A stretch of DNA of 64,000 nucleotides from CAIXSC01 sp046349855 (GTDB taxonomy: Bacteria; Planctomycetota; Planctomycetia; Pirellulales; Pirellulaceae): the NCBI GenBank assembly GCA_046349855.1, contig JAXMBM010000027.1, positions 1 through 64,000 of the forward strand, given 5' to 3'. The stretch's first letter is position 1. Each line of letters starts with the position of its first letter. Made by a program: the position numbers and the translations under genes. Of the stretch, positions 30,305 to 40,181 are shown one piece after another. Under the pieces are notes generated by a model. That model did no database searches, was not told the DNA's origin, and saw nothing but the letters and a program-made list of their open reading frames with translations.

Positions 30305-32503
30305 ATGTCGACTCGCCTTGCTGCGCGCCCCTGCCCTCGTTCGACCGTCGACCACCAGCGTCAGTTCTGTCCGCCGTCCCGTGACGCGCAATCCCGTGAC
30401 TCGCGGTGCCGCGCTGCGGGCCGGGACAAGCTGGCCCTCGGTCGGGTCCTTCTGTGGCTGCTCGGTTTCGGCGCAGGCGGCTTCTGGGCCCTGGTCTCGT
30501 CCGCCGTATCGGTCGCGGCGGCGGAAACGAGTGGACCGGCGCCGACCGCCTTCCTGCAATTCATCCGCTCCCAGGCGGATCAGTTGCGCGCGGGAGATGC
30601 GGTTCCTCGGACGCGCGGCGACTGGGAGACACGACGACAGGCCTTGCGCAACGCGCTCATCGAGGCCTGGGGAGGATTCCCGGCCGAGCCCTGTCCGCTC
30701 GAACCGCGCGTGCTGGGAACGCTGCAGCGCGAGGGCTATCGCATCGAACGGCTCCTGCTGCAGACGCGGCCCGGTAACTGGATGACAGCCAATGCGTACG
30801 TACCGGATCGGCCGGGGAAAGTTCCCGCCGTGCTGTGCGTCCACGGCCATTGGCGACTCGCCAAACAGGAACCGGTCGTACAGGCGCGCTGCATCGGCCT
30901 GGTCCGGCAGGGCTTTTTCGTGCTGGTCGTCGATGCGTGCGGCGCGGGAGAACGGGCCACCGGCAAGGCTCTTGGTGAGTACCACGGCGAGATGACCGCC
31001 GCGACTTTGTACCCGAGCGGATTGACGCTGTCGGGTCTGCAGGTCTACGAAAACCGCCGGGCCGTCGATTACCTGCAGTCGCGACCCGAAGTCGACGCCA
31101 CGAAAATCGCGATCACCGGCGCCAGTGGTGGTGGCAATCAGTCGATGTACGCCGGCACCTTCGACGAGCGGATCACAGCCACGATTCCCGTCTGCTCGGT
31201 CGGCAATTATCGCGCGTACCTGGGAGCGGCCTGTTGCCAGTGTGAGGTCGTACCGGGGGCGCTGCGGTTCACCGAGGAAGGAGACGTGCTGGGGCTCGCC
31301 GCGCCACGCGCTCTGATGGTGATCAATGCGACGGGCGATGCGCGGCAGTTTTCCGTCGCCGAGGCCCGTGTGTCGTTGGAGCGGGCCTCGGCCATCTTTC
31401 ACCTGTACGAACGCGATGCGGCCGTGCGGCACACGATCATCGAATCGGGCCACGACTATAACCAGGCGATGCGCGAGGCCATGTATGGCTGGGTGCGGCA
31501 GCATCTGGCCGGCAGCGGCACCGGCCAGCCCTTCCCGGAAGTTCCCTTGAAGACCGAAGATCCCGAGGTGTTGCGGTGCTTTCCTGGCGATTCGCGGCCG
31601 GACGATTTCGTCACGCTGCCGCAATTTGCGGCCGCCGAGGCACGGCGAGTTCTGACCGCCCTGCCTCTTCCCGCGCAAGCCGACACCTGGCCGCCGCTGC
31701 GGGACGCCCGCGCGACCGCACTGCGCGACCGCGTACTCGGTGGCTGGCCATCTCCCGCTCCATTGGCACTCGCCGCGCAGAGTGTCGATGGCGGCCGGAC
31801 GTGGCTGCAGTACGACAGTGAACCGGACCTGAAGCTGGGTACACTCTTCGTCCCCACGGCCGACGGAAAACGAACCGTCGTGCTGCTCGACTGCATCGAG
31901 CCGGCTCAGACGCTGGCCACTCCCCTGGCGCAACAACTGGCCGGGGCCGGCTGGAGTCTATTGATTCCCGAATTGCGAGCCACCGGGCGCACGGCGGTTC
32001 CTGGGGACACCATCGGGAGTGCGCCGGACCACAATTCGGCCGAATGGTCACTGTGGATCGGTCGCCCGCTGCTGGGGCAATGGGCCTGGGACGTGCACCG
32101 CAGCGTTGCGGCGCTGCGGGCTCACCGCCCCGACGCCTGCCAGTCGCTGTCCCTGGTGGGCCGCGGACAGGCAGGCCCGGTAGCGCTCGTCACCGCCGCC
32201 CTCGACGACTCCTTCCGGCAGGTCGCCTGTCTCGATTCGCTCGTCACGATGGTGTCCGCGGTTCCCTATCGCGGTCAGCGGCTCGGCATCTTCGCCCCGG
32301 GCATCCTGCGCCATGCGGGCGACATCCCCCACCTCGCCGCGCTCGTCCGGTCCGAGCGCGTGGTGCTCGCGGGAGGCGTTCTGCCGGACGGTCGCGTCGC
32401 GAGTGCCCTCGAAGTGCAGCAGGTCTTCGCGCCCGTCACGCACCTTCGCCCCATCCGACTGGTCCCCGCGGATCAGCTGAGCGCGGCCCTGGCGGCACCC
32501 TAA
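30305..32503 (+). CDS. Exported alpha/beta-hydrolase (acetyl-xylan-esterase-like)
   Basis: 732 residues. The N-terminus is long and Arg-rich before a hydrophobic export segment (VLLWLLGFGAGGFWALVSSAVSVAAAE), unusual for a Sec signal. The hydrolase core reads VPAVLCVHGHW, then the nucleophile elbow ITGASGGGNQSMY with Ser274, APRALMVINATGD carrying the likely acid, and IIESGHDYN with the likely His. This is the esterase/dienelactone-hydrolase-like fold common in planctomycete polysaccharide-degrading loci. A second hydrolase-like half (about residues 480-732, LVGRGQAGPVALVTAALDD) lacks a convincing catalytic triad. ATG at 30305 follows GGAGGA. It stands alone 117 nt after the flippase. Confidence 0.8.
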   Translation: MSTRLAARPCPRSTVDHQRQFCPPSRDAQSRDSRCRAAGRDKLALGRVLLWLLGFGAGGFWALVSSAVSVAAAETSGPAPTAFLQFIRSQADQLRAGDAVPRTRGDWETRRQALRNALIEAWGGFPAEPCPLEPRVLGTLQREGYRIERLLLQTRPGNWMTANAYVPDRPGKVPAVLCVHGHWRLAKQEPVVQARCIGLVRQGFFVLVVDACGAGERATGKALGEYHGEMTAATLYPSGLTLSGLQVYENRRAVDYLQSRPEVDATKIAITGASGGGNQSMYAGTFDERITATIPVCSVGNYRAYLGAACCQCEVVPGALRFTEEGDVLGLAAPRALMVINATGDARQFSVAEARVSLERASAIFHLYERDAAVRHTIIESGHDYNQAMREAMYGWVRQHLAGSGTGQPFPEVPLKTEDPEVLRCFPGDSRPDDFVTLPQFAAAEARRVLTALPLPAQADTWPPLRDARATALRDRVLGGWPSPAPLALAAQSVDGGRTWLQYDSEPDLKLGTLFVPTADGKRTVVLLDCIEPAQTLATPLAQQLAGAGWSLLIPELRATGRTAVPGDTIGSAPDHNSAEWSLWIGRPLLGQWAWDVHRSVAALRAHRPDACQSLSLVGRGQAGPVALVTAALDDSFRQVACLDSLVTMVSAVPYRGQRLGIFAPGILRHAGDIPHLAALVRSERVVLAGGVLPDGRVASALEVQQVFAPVTHLRPIRLVPADQLSAALAAP

Positions 32504-32605
32504 CGAGCGATCCCCGTGGACGGGATGCTCTGAAACCCGGCGCTCGTGAGAAATCCACAGCGCCGGTACATGCGGGCGGCATCTGCGGGACAGGCGACCG
32601 CCGTT

Positions 32606-34039
32606 TCAGGCCAGAACTTCCTGCACGATACGCGCCTGTTGTCCGTCGACCAGGGACAGTTCCTGGACGTTGCGGGTAAACGTGAGTTTCTGGTGGTCCA
32701 GACCAAACAGGTGCAGCAGCGTGGCGTGATAGTCGCTGTGCGTGACGACGTCTTTGATGGCGCGATGTCCCCATTCGTCGGTCTCGCCGTGCACATACCC
32801 CGCCTTCACTCCACCACCCGCCAGCCACATGCTGAAGCCGTAGGTGTTGTGGTCGCGGCCGACCTTTTCGGGTCCCGTATCGTTCTGAATGACGGGGAGT
32901 CGCCCCATTTCCCCTCCCCAGTGAACCAGCGTCGTATCGAGCAGTCCACGCTGCTTGAGGTCCTGGACCAGAGCAGCGGACGGCTGATCGGTCTTGCGGC
33001 AGGCGGCGGGCAGCGCCGTGCGGATCGAGCCATGGTGGTCCCAGAATTGATAGCGCGTGTAGATCTGCACGAAGCGGACCCCGCGCTCGACGAGTCGGCG
33101 AGCGATCAGGCAGCGCGTGCCGTAGTCGCGCGTGGCCGGATCGTCGAGACCGTAGAGCTTCTGAGTCGCGGCCGTCTCCTGGGACAGATCGACCGCTTCC
33201 TTGGCGGCCGACTGCATGCGGGCCGCCAGTTCGTAGCTGGCGATACGGGCCTCCAGATCGAGTTCCCCGGGATGCCGCGCGAGGTGTTCCCGATTCAACT
33301 CACCCAGGTATCCCAGGAATCCTTCCTGGGGGCGTCCGCGCTGCTGGGCGGGCGGATCGAGATTCAGGATCCGCGGCTCCCGCGGACGAACCACCGTCCC
33401 TTGATACAGCGACGGCAGCCAGCCGTTGGCCCAGTTCTGTACGCCCAGCACCGGGAGTCCGTCGGGATCGGTCAGGACGACAAACGCGGGCAGGTTCTGA
33501 CTCTCCGTGCCCAGACCGTAGGTCATCCAGCTGCCGAGCGACGGGCGGTAAGAGATCGGGCGCCCGGTGTTGAGCGCATCGATCGACTGGCCATGATTGT
33601 TGACGCCGGTGTACATCGAACGAATGAGCGTGATGTCATCGGCGATCGTTCCCAGATGCGGGAGCAGTTCGGTGAGCTCCAATCCGCTCTCGCCGTGCCG
33701 CGAGTATTTCCACGGACATCCCAGGATCTTGGCGCTCGCCTCGGCCGCGTTGTCGTACTTGATTTCGCCCGAGAACTTCTCGCCGTGGTGCTTGTTGAGC
33801 AGCGGTTTGGGGTCGCACAGGTCGACCGCGCTCGGGCCTCCCTGCATGAACAGCGAGATCATCGCCTTCGCGTGTGGCCGGTAATGCGGTGGTTTGGGGA
33901 GCAGATCGAACTTACGGGGCACCAGTTCCGGACGTTGGGGAGCCGCCGAGGCCGCGTCTTCCCGCAGCAGCCAGGCCAAGGCCACCGCGCCCACTCCCAA
34001 GGTCGCGTTCTGCAGCAATTCGCGTCGCGTGGCGTACAT
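32606..34039 (-). CDS. DUF1501 protein, Tat-exported
   Basis: 477 residues. The N-terminus YATRRELLQNATLGVGAVALAWLL is a twin-arginine signal (TRRELL) with a hydrophobic core and an ASAA cleavage region. The body carries the DUF1501 landmarks: MISLFMQGGPSAVDLCDPKP, GCPWKYSRHGESGLELTELLP, RSMYTGVNNHGQS, GVRFVQIYTRYQFWDHHGS and HWGGEMGRLP. DUF1501 belongs to the alkaline phosphatase/sulfatase superfamily but has no proven reaction. It lies 16 nt past the DUF1549/1553 gene on the same strand, the canonical planctomycete pair. The ATG at 34039 is preferred to one at 34078 because it begins the twin-arginine signal and avoids overlap. Confidence 0.92.
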   Translation of the reverse strand: MYATRRELLQNATLGVGAVALAWLLREDAASAAPQRPELVPRKFDLLPKPPHYRPHAKAMISLFMQGGPSAVDLCDPKPLLNKHHGEKFSGEIKYDNAAEASAKILGCPWKYSRHGESGLELTELLPHLGTIADDITLIRSMYTGVNNHGQSIDALNTGRPISYRPSLGSWMTYGLGTESQNLPAFVVLTDPDGLPVLGVQNWANGWLPSLYQGTVVRPREPRILNLDPPAQQRGRPQEGFLGYLGELNREHLARHPGELDLEARIASYELAARMQSAAKEAVDLSQETAATQKLYGLDDPATRDYGTRCLIARRLVERGVRFVQIYTRYQFWDHHGSIRTALPAACRKTDQPSAALVQDLKQRGLLDTTLVHWGGEMGRLPVIQNDTGPEKVGRDHNTYGFSMWLAGGGVKAGYVHGETDEWGHRAIKDVVTHSDYHATLLHLFGLDHQKLTFTRNVQELSLVDGQQARIVQEVLA

Positions 34040-34055
34040 TCGGCAACCCCTTCGC

Positions 34056-36701
34056 TCAATCGACATACAGCAACTCATTGCAACTCAACAGTGCCTGGCA
34101 GAACGAGGCCAGGGCGAGCCGCGGTGCGTCCACGGCCTCGTCTGGTTTCTCGCGCGGCTGAGCCGAGAAGGCCGCTGTCTGTTGATCGAGAAACGCCAGT
34201 GCCCGTTCGAGTTCCACGGGACTCGGTTCGCGTCCGAGCACGCAGGTGAACCCCAAGCGCACTTCCGCCGTTCGGTCCGCGCCCGCTTCACGAACCAGCC
34301 GTTCGGCCAGCAGACGTGACTGCTGCATGAGGAACTCGCTGTTCATCAGCAGCAGCGCCTGCGGGGCGACCGTGGACTGGGACCGAGCCAGGCAGTTTGG
34401 TTCGAGCGTTGGCAGGTCGAAAGCGTCCAGCACTCCCAGGGGCCGCGTGCGGCGCACCTGCACGTAGATACTGCGGCGGAAATCCTCGCCGTGCATCGGA
34501 ATGATCGGTCCCGGGCGGTTTTCGCCGTTCTTGTTCTCGATGCCGATCACGATCTGCCCGACGTCATCTTCCATCACGGGAATCGCGGGCCCGCCCGCTT
34601 TCAGGTTGAGCGTACCGTTCACAGCCAGGATGGTATCGCGGAGCGTTTCCGCCTCCAGCCGGCGCACCGGCATCCGCGACCAGGCGACGTTGTCGGGATC
34701 CTGAGACTCGGCAGCCGGCGTCCGCCGCGACTCCTGCACGTAGGCAGTCGACAGCATGACTTCCCGATGGAATCGCTTGAGCGACCAGCCACCGAGCGGT
34801 CCCGGATCGCGGGCCACGAACCGATCGGCGAGCCAGTCGAGCAGTTCGGGATGAGAGGGACGGGTGCCAAGTCGGCCGAAGTCGCCCGGCGTCGACACGA
34901 TGCCTCGACCAAAATGCTGCAGCCACCAGCGATTCACCAGCACTCGCCCCACCAGCGGATGCTGTCCGTTGGTGAACTGCTGAGCCAGCGCCAGCCGCCG
35001 CCCGCTGGTGGGCCGCTGAGGATCTTTCGCCAGCAACGGCGCCGTCGATATGACCGACAGGTCTCCCGGTTCGACCGCCTGCTTGGGATGGTCCGGATCG
35101 CCTCGTTCCAGCAGGTGCGTGGCGGGCAGATGCCCCGGCACCTCCGTCAGGCAACTGATGAAATCCTCCACCGGCTTCTTCGCGCGCACCGCAGCCACCT
35201 TCTCCGCTTCCTTTTTCAGGTCCTCCGCGGCGGCGTGATCGTAGAGATAGAGCGAACCCGCATCGACGTTGACGCTGGGGAACTCCTTGAGCAGCTGCTG
35301 CTGTTCGGGGGAACGCTGGGCGGGCGGCGTATCGCGGGCCTGCCGCACCTGCTCGGCGCGCTCGGCGGGAATCTTGGCCAGCTCGCGGTCGAGTGTCCGG
35401 GCGATGTACTCCGTCTGCCGGGCTTGCCGCGCCGCTTCCAATTGCTGCGCTTCGCGCTCGATCTCGGCCGACCGAGCGCGGTCGGCGTCGGTCGCGAGCG
35501 AAACGAGCCGCTGCGGCGGCGTCCGCCACTGCTTCCAGTCCAGCGCAGGTTCAAAGACCGCGCGCAGCCGATAGTAGTCGGACTGCGGAATGGGATCGTA
35601 GCGATGGTTGTGGCATTGAGCGCACCCCACGGTCATCCCCAGCAGCGAACTGGAGACCACCTTGATCGTTTCGGCCATCACCGCATTGCCCGCTTCCTTG
35701 GGTGCCACTCCCGAGGACGAACCGTCGGGCACGGTGCGAAGAAAGCCGGTGGCCACCAGCCGCTCCTGCGCCTCGGCGGCCAGATTCGCCAATGGCGGCG
35801 GGACGAGTTCGTCGCCGGCCAGCTGTTCCACAATCAATTCATCGAACGGCCGATCCGCATTCAGCGCCCGCACGACATAGTCGCGGTACTTGTAGGCATA
35901 CGGGCGTAACGGATCGGTTTCCGAGTAGCCATCGGAATCGGCATAGCCGGCCACATCGAGCCAGTGTCGCCCCCAGCGCTCGCCGTAGCGGGGCGAAGCC
36001 AGGAGCCGGTCGACGGCGCGGGCCCAGGCGTCGGGTCCTGAATCCGCGACGAAGTCGGCCATCTCGTCGGACGTCGGCGGCAGGCCCCACAAATCCAATG
36101 CGGCGCGCCGCAGCAGACGGGCGGGCGGAACCGGAGGTGCGAATTGCAGTCCCAGAGACTCCAGCCGCACCAGCAGGAACGCATCGATCGGAGAACGCAG
36201 GAGTTCCGGATGAGCGACCGCGGGGAGAGGCGGACGGCGCACCGGCTGAAAGGCCCAGTACGAACGCTCGGCGTCCGTGATGTCTCCTACCGCGGCGGGA
36301 TCCTCAGGTTCCGCCCGCTCGGTCGGTGCTCCCGCGGCAATCCACCGTTCGAGCAGCTGGAGGGCGGCGGGGTCGAGCCGGCCCTGAGGCGGCATCTCTC
36401 CGTCGCGGACCCGCTGCCACAGGCGACTCGCCGCCGGCTCCCCCGGAACCAGGGCCGCCCCCGATTCACCGCCCGCCACCGCCAGTCGCCGGAGACGGAG
36501 ATCGAGCTTTCCTTCCCGCTTGCCGCCTTCGCCGTGGCAATGAAAGCAGTGCGCCTTGAGCAACGGGCGGATATGGGATTCGAACGTCGGGCGGTCCGCC
36601 GGCGCGGGCTCGGCGGCCGGTGCCGCCGGCGCGATCAGGATCGCCAGCAGCAGACTGCCCACCGTGGCAGCGAGAGCGCGGATTCGCAAGCAGGCGAGCA
36701 T
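34056..36701 (-). CDS. Planctomycete cytochrome c with DUF1549 and DUF1553
   Basis: 881 residues. A signal peptide is followed by a PSCyt1-type cytochrome c domain (CFHCHGEGGKR near residue 52), the DUF1549 domain (WGLPPTSDEM, YGERWGRHWLDVAGYADSDGY), a second CxxCH in CAQCHNHRYDPI near 360, a charged helical insertion around 400-480, and the C-terminal DUF1553 (VNRWWLQHFGRG, MPVRRLEAETLRD). Known members pair with DUF1501 proteins, as here; an electron-transfer role outside the membrane is assumed and no substrate is known. The ATG at 36701 follows AAGGAGT; a longer frame from 36758 is not needed. Confidence 0.93.
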   Translation of the reverse strand: MLACLRIRALAATVGSLLLAILIAPAAPAAEPAPADRPTFESHIRPLLKAHCFHCHGEGGKREGKLDLRLRRLAVAGGESGAALVPGEPAASRLWQRVRDGEMPPQGRLDPAALQLLERWIAAGAPTERAEPEDPAAVGDITDAERSYWAFQPVRRPPLPAVAHPELLRSPIDAFLLVRLESLGLQFAPPVPPARLLRRAALDLWGLPPTSDEMADFVADSGPDAWARAVDRLLASPRYGERWGRHWLDVAGYADSDGYSETDPLRPYAYKYRDYVVRALNADRPFDELIVEQLAGDELVPPPLANLAAEAQERLVATGFLRTVPDGSSSGVAPKEAGNAVMAETIKVVSSSLLGMTVGCAQCHNHRYDPIPQSDYYRLRAVFEPALDWKQWRTPPQRLVSLATDADRARSAEIEREAQQLEAARQARQTEYIARTLDRELAKIPAERAEQVRQARDTPPAQRSPEQQQLLKEFPSVNVDAGSLYLYDHAAAEDLKKEAEKVAAVRAKKPVEDFISCLTEVPGHLPATHLLERGDPDHPKQAVEPGDLSVISTAPLLAKDPQRPTSGRRLALAQQFTNGQHPLVGRVLVNRWWLQHFGRGIVSTPGDFGRLGTRPSHPELLDWLADRFVARDPGPLGGWSLKRFHREVMLSTAYVQESRRTPAAESQDPDNVAWSRMPVRRLEAETLRDTILAVNGTLNLKAGGPAIPVMEDDVGQIVIGIENKNGENRPGPIIPMHGEDFRRSIYVQVRRTRPLGVLDAFDLPTLEPNCLARSQSTVAPQALLLMNSEFLMQQSRLLAERLVREAGADRTAEVRLGFTCVLGREPSPVELERALAFLDQQTAAFSAQPREKPDEAVDAPRLALASFCQALLSCNELLYVD

Positions 36702-36919
36702 CGGCGAGACTCCTTGGGTCAGGAGCAGAAGTCGGGTGGGTGCGGGGAGGTCCGACACCGGGGAGGCGCGGAACCACGGTTCAGCATGGCCGAAGTCGGG
36801 GGTGCGAGCAAGAGCGCTCGGCGCCCGCTGTTACGGCGGCACCGCGCCACGGGCGGATGCATTGTGCCCGGCCGCGGACCGGTCTATCTTGACGAGCGCC
36901 CCTTTTTCAGGAGTCCGAG

Positions 36920-38173
36920 ATGATGGAACCGAACCGCCCCGTCCCCCCTGCGCCCGGACAGCAGCCCCCCCAGGGTCCGGACAACCCACCCACCTCCCCC
37001 TTCACGGCGCAGATGGTCGCGCCCGGGCCAGTCGGTGGTCCGGTGCCGTACGGGTATCCTGGGTCACCGGCCGCGGGCGCTCCTCCCACCGGTGGTCCGC
37101 CGGCGGGAGCCACGCATCCCTGGCCCGCCTACCCTCCTCAGCCCATCGTCATTCAGACCCGCGGAACCTTCCACCGGATTCTGGGGTGGATCGGCTGGGC
37201 TGGTTTCCTGTTTTGCGGCCTGCTCCTGATGGGCTACGTGACCACGTTTTACGAGTACTTCAACACGACCGAGGGGATTTACGAAAAGTACCACTCGGGG
37301 GCCAAGTTCGCTGCGGACAAGATCGCCATCATCGACATCTCGGGCGTGATCATGGAGGGGGACGGGTTCGTCAAGCGGCAGATCGACATGATTCGGGAAG
37401 ATGAATCGGTGAAAGCCGTGGTCGTCCGTGTCGATTCCCCGGGCGGCACCGTCACCGGATCGGATTACATTCTCCACCATCTCAAGAAGCTGCGCGACGA
37501 GCGGGGCCTGAAGCTGGTGGTCAGCATGGGGAGCATCGCGGCGAGCGGTGGCTACTATGTGTCGATGGCGGTGGGGGACGAGCCGCGGTCAATTTTCGCC
37601 GAGCCGACGACGACGACCGGTTCCATCGGCGTGATCATCCCGCACTACGACATCAGCAAGTTGATGGAACGGTTCGATGTGCGGGACGATTCGATCGCCA
37701 GTCACCCGCGCAAGCAGATGCTCAGCATGACGCGGCCGCTGTCGGACGAGGACCGGCAGATTGTGCAGTCGTACGTCATGGAGTCGTTCGAGCGGTTCAA
37801 GGAGATCGTGAAAGAGGGGCGTCCGGCGCTGCGGAGCAGCGACGATCCGCTTGCCGCACTCGCCACCGGGGAGATCTTCACGGCAGGACAGGCAAAGAAG
37901 CACGGACTGGTGGACGAGATCGGCTTCATCGAAGATGCGATTGCGCGGGTCGCCGAGTTGGCGGGGCTCGATCTGAAGAAAGTCCGCGTGGTCCACTATC
38001 ACCGGCCACCGGCGCTGTTTGAGATCCCGGGGCTGGCGGCTCGGAGCCAGGCGTCGACGCATCCGCTGTCAACGTTCCTGGAACTGCAGGCACCTCGAGC
38101 CTGGTATCTGGCGACAAGCTGGCCACTGCTACCGGAAGCGGCCACCGATTCGGGCTGGTCGTCGCGGCCGTGA
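36920..38173 (+). CDS. sppA: Signal peptide peptidase, S49 family
   Basis: 417 residues. A roughly 75-residue cytoplasmic Pro/Gly-rich segment is followed by one membrane helix (about 87-107, ILGWIGWAGFLFCGLLLMGY), then the S49 protease domain outside. Seen: IAIIDISGVIM, VVRVDSPGGTVTGSDY, and MGSIAASGGYYVSM with the nucleophilic Ser near 208. A Lys in HPRKQML about 57 residues later is a candidate for the general base. Single-domain S49 proteins of this size cut leftover signal peptides. The next plus-strand gene is far away, so it is probably monocistronic. Two adjacent ATGs (36920 and 36923) follow the CAGGAG site; either could be used. Confidence 0.92.
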   Translation: MMEPNRPVPPAPGQQPPQGPDNPPTSPFTAQMVAPGPVGGPVPYGYPGSPAAGAPPTGGPPAGATHPWPAYPPQPIVIQTRGTFHRILGWIGWAGFLFCGLLLMGYVTTFYEYFNTTEGIYEKYHSGAKFAADKIAIIDISGVIMEGDGFVKRQIDMIREDESVKAVVVRVDSPGGTVTGSDYILHHLKKLRDERGLKLVVSMGSIAASGGYYVSMAVGDEPRSIFAEPTTTTGSIGVIIPHYDISKLMERFDVRDDSIASHPRKQMLSMTRPLSDEDRQIVQSYVMESFERFKEIVKEGRPALRSSDDPLAALATGEIFTAGQAKKHGLVDEIGFIEDAIARVAELAGLDLKKVRVVHYHRPPALFEIPGLAARSQASTHPLSTFLELQAPRAWYLATSWPLLPEAATDSGWSSRP

Positions 38174-38210
38174 GCCAGGCAGGTCCGAGCTGGCCGGATT
38201 GACTCGGGGG

Positions 38211-38251
38211 AAAACAAAAAAAGCCTGCCGGAACCAAGGGTTCCGGCAGGC
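38211..38251 (-). terminator. Rho-independent terminator for the cysteine-rich gene
   Basis: On the minus strand a perfect 13-bp stem (38239-38251 with 38223-38235, GCCTGCCGGAACC) with a 3-nt loop is followed by T-rich sequence (complement of AAAACAAAAAAA at 38211-38222). It lies 33 nt past the stop of the cysteine-rich gene. It does not terminate sppA, which comes from the other side. Confidence 0.92.
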
Positions 38252-38283
38252 CGTGCGTCGTAGCCTCGAGGCTTCACACTTGC

Positions 38284-39063
38284 TTAGCGGACCAAGCTCG
38301 TGCTGGCTTGAACGACTCGACGTTGGGTGGACTGAATGTAAGCCGAAGGATCAACCACCGGAGCCGGAGGAGGAGGCGTCTGTTCGCCTTCCACCTTCAC
38401 CGGGGCCTTGCCGTGGCCGCCGTCGCAGCCGCAGGCCGGAGCCGGGGCAGCGCAGGTCGGGGCCGGAGCGGCACAGGTCGGAGCAGGAGCCGCACAGCCC
38501 TTCGCGGCACAGCCCTTATCGCAGCAAGAAGGCTTGCAGCAGCTCTTGCAGGCGAAGAGCCGGTCCAGGAGGCCCGGACGGCAGCACGACGACTTGCAGC
38601 ACTTGTTGCACTTGTTGCAGCTGTGGCAAGCGGCCTTGCTATCGCAACCGCACGAAGGAGCGGGAGCGGCGCAGGTCGGAGCCGGAGCAGCGCAGGTCGG
38701 AGCAGGAGCCGCACAGGTCGGAGCGGGAGCCGCACAGCCGGCCGGAGCCGCACAACCCTTGTTCGCACAGCCGTTCGAGCAGCCGTTGTCGCAGCACTTG
38801 CGACGGCAGCAGCGCTTCGCACCGCACGGATCGCAGGCCGGCTTCGAGCAGCACCGAGGACCATGGTCGCAGCCACAGCTCGGTTTCGCCGCGCAGCCAG
38901 CAGGCGCTGCGCACGACGGGCCCGCCGTGCAGCAGCTCTTCGCACCCGAATCACAGCCGCAGCCACTGCCGCCCAGCATGCGATTCAGCAAATCGAACCC
39001 GAAGCTTTGGGTACAGAGGCCGAGGCCGAGTACCAGCGTACCGACAAAAATGTTCCACTTCAT
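38284..39063 (-). CDS. Cysteine-rich exported repeat protein
   Basis: 259 residues, about 44 of them Cys. A signal peptide (MKWNIFVGTLVLGLGLCTQSFG) is followed by a mature region made of clustered CC pairs (KRCCRRKCCDNGC, CNKCNKCCKSSCC) and runs of the seven-residue unit TCAAPAP (three or four times near residues 112-136 and again near 197-211). At DNA level these are 21-bp tandem repeats. Planctomycete walls are known to contain disulfide-rich proteins, and a wall or surface structural role is a fair inference; metal binding is an alternative. AGGAGAT precedes the ATG at 39063. A strong terminator follows. Confidence 0.8.
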   Translation of the reverse strand: MKWNIFVGTLVLGLGLCTQSFGFDLLNRMLGGSGCGCDSGAKSCCTAGPSCAAPAGCAAKPSCGCDHGPRCCSKPACDPCGAKRCCRRKCCDNGCSNGCANKGCAAPAGCAAPAPTCAAPAPTCAAPAPTCAAPAPSCGCDSKAACHSCNKCNKCCKSSCCRPGLLDRLFACKSCCKPSCCDKGCAAKGCAAPAPTCAAPAPTCAAPAPACGCDGGHGKAPVKVEGEQTPPPPAPVVDPSAYIQSTQRRVVQASTSLVR

Positions 39064-39711
39064 CGAGCCACATCTCCTATTGATGGAACTGGGGTCTGGC
39101 CAGTTGCCACGAGCGACGGGGAGTCGCCGAGCAAATCAGTAAGTCGGTCGCTTACCGCTCCCGGCCTCCCTCGAAGCCTGCCGATCAGGAACAGGATTCG
39201 AGGAGGGCATCCCTGGGAAGGGCCAGTGCGGGAAAGGTGGGTCGTTGCCCGCAGTTCACGGTGTGCCCGCGTCAGGTCCGGTCGAGTCAATCCTTGACTC
39301 GATGAATGTCCGCTCCGGTTGTCCAACGCGCTGGGTCGGTGCCCCGAGGGGCACATGTTCGCGTCCAGTGACACCTACCGTATCGGCCTCACCATCAGGA
39401 CGCCTTGAATGCTCGAAACCGTTTTTCACATCGCGGTTTACGACGACGGTCAGGGAGACTTTTCCGGGGCTGGAAACTGGCGAAACCTTACCGATTGTAG
39501 GGCGTCCCGCGACTCGCCAAACGCCACACTCGCTTCCCTCACCGGCAAACTCCCCGCGACCACGCAACTCCGCCATGCTGGCTTTTGACAATCTGTAGCG
39601 GTCAGCGGAACTGAATCGCCTCGTACCAGTCAGGGATTTTTTTTCGCCGCAGCGCTCGCGCAGAGCCGCTGGTTGCCCGCGCGCCGGCATTTCCCCTACA
39701 ATCGAGTGGTC
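39064..39711. other. Long gap with no supported gene
   Basis: 648 nt between the divergent cysteine-rich and cupin genes. Overlapping frames on both strands (39256-39690 minus, 39245-39598 plus) have no recognisable domain, signal or ribosome site. The one clear structure is an inverted repeat at 39282-39302. The stretch must contain two promoters, which I cannot place with confidence. Confidence 0.6.
39282..39302. repeat. Inverted repeat with 9-bp arms
   Basis: TCGAGTCAA and TTGACTCGA flank a TCC centre, 220 nt ahead of the cysteine-rich gene start. It could be an operator for that gene or a hairpin; nothing distinguishes these. Confidence 0.4.
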
Positions 39712-40113
39712 ATGGGTGCTGGTGCCGCCCCGCGGGGCTATGAAATCGTCGACTTTGCTGAGTTACCCGGGGTCCCCTGCCCTTGCGGTACCGCTCGTCG
39801 CGCCTTCGCACACGTCAGTGACTTTCCGGGCACGATCCACGTCACCGACATTGCCGACGACGCCCGCGTCCACTACCACCGCCGACTCACCGAAACGTAT
39901 TACATTCTCGCTTGCCCGCCCGACGCCGGCCTGCTGCTGGACGGTCAGTTCGTTCCGGTCCATCCCGGGATGTGCGTGTTGATTCGCCCCGGAACTCGCC
40001 ATCGAGCGGTCGGGCGGATGCGTGTGCTGATCGTCGTCTTCCCCAAGTTCGATCCCCACGATGAGTGGTTCGACGAGGGGCCCGTGCTTGTCGAGCCCGC
40101 GACGCCACCGTAA
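39712..40113 (+). CDS. Cupin-domain protein
   Basis: A 133-residue single-domain cupin. The two conserved motifs are visible: HVTDIADDARVHYHRRLTETYYIL (HxH plus Glu) and VPVHPGMCVLIRPGTRHRAV (second His), which together make a metal-binding site. Small cupins may be epimerases, isomerases, dioxygenases or ligand-binding proteins, and the reaction cannot be read here. It stands alone 68 nt before a beta-propeller gene on the same strand. The ATG at 39712 is used; an upstream in-frame ATG at 39673 would add a Pro/Arg segment. Confidence 0.8.
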   Translation: MGAGAAPRGYEIVDFAELPGVPCPCGTARRAFAHVSDFPGTIHVTDIADDARVHYHRRLTETYYILACPPDAGLLLDGQFVPVHPGMCVLIRPGTRHRAVGRMRVLIVVFPKFDPHDEWFDEGPVLVEPATPP

Positions 40114-40181
40114 GCTACGTGACATCTGACGCGACCCCTTCCTCCTGCCTGAACCGCGTCTCGTAACGCGGCCCACCTGCC

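Noticed and set aside
39245..39690. Overlapping small frames on both strands in the gap before the cupin gene
   Set aside because: Neither has a domain, signal or ribosome site; kept as unassigned sequence.
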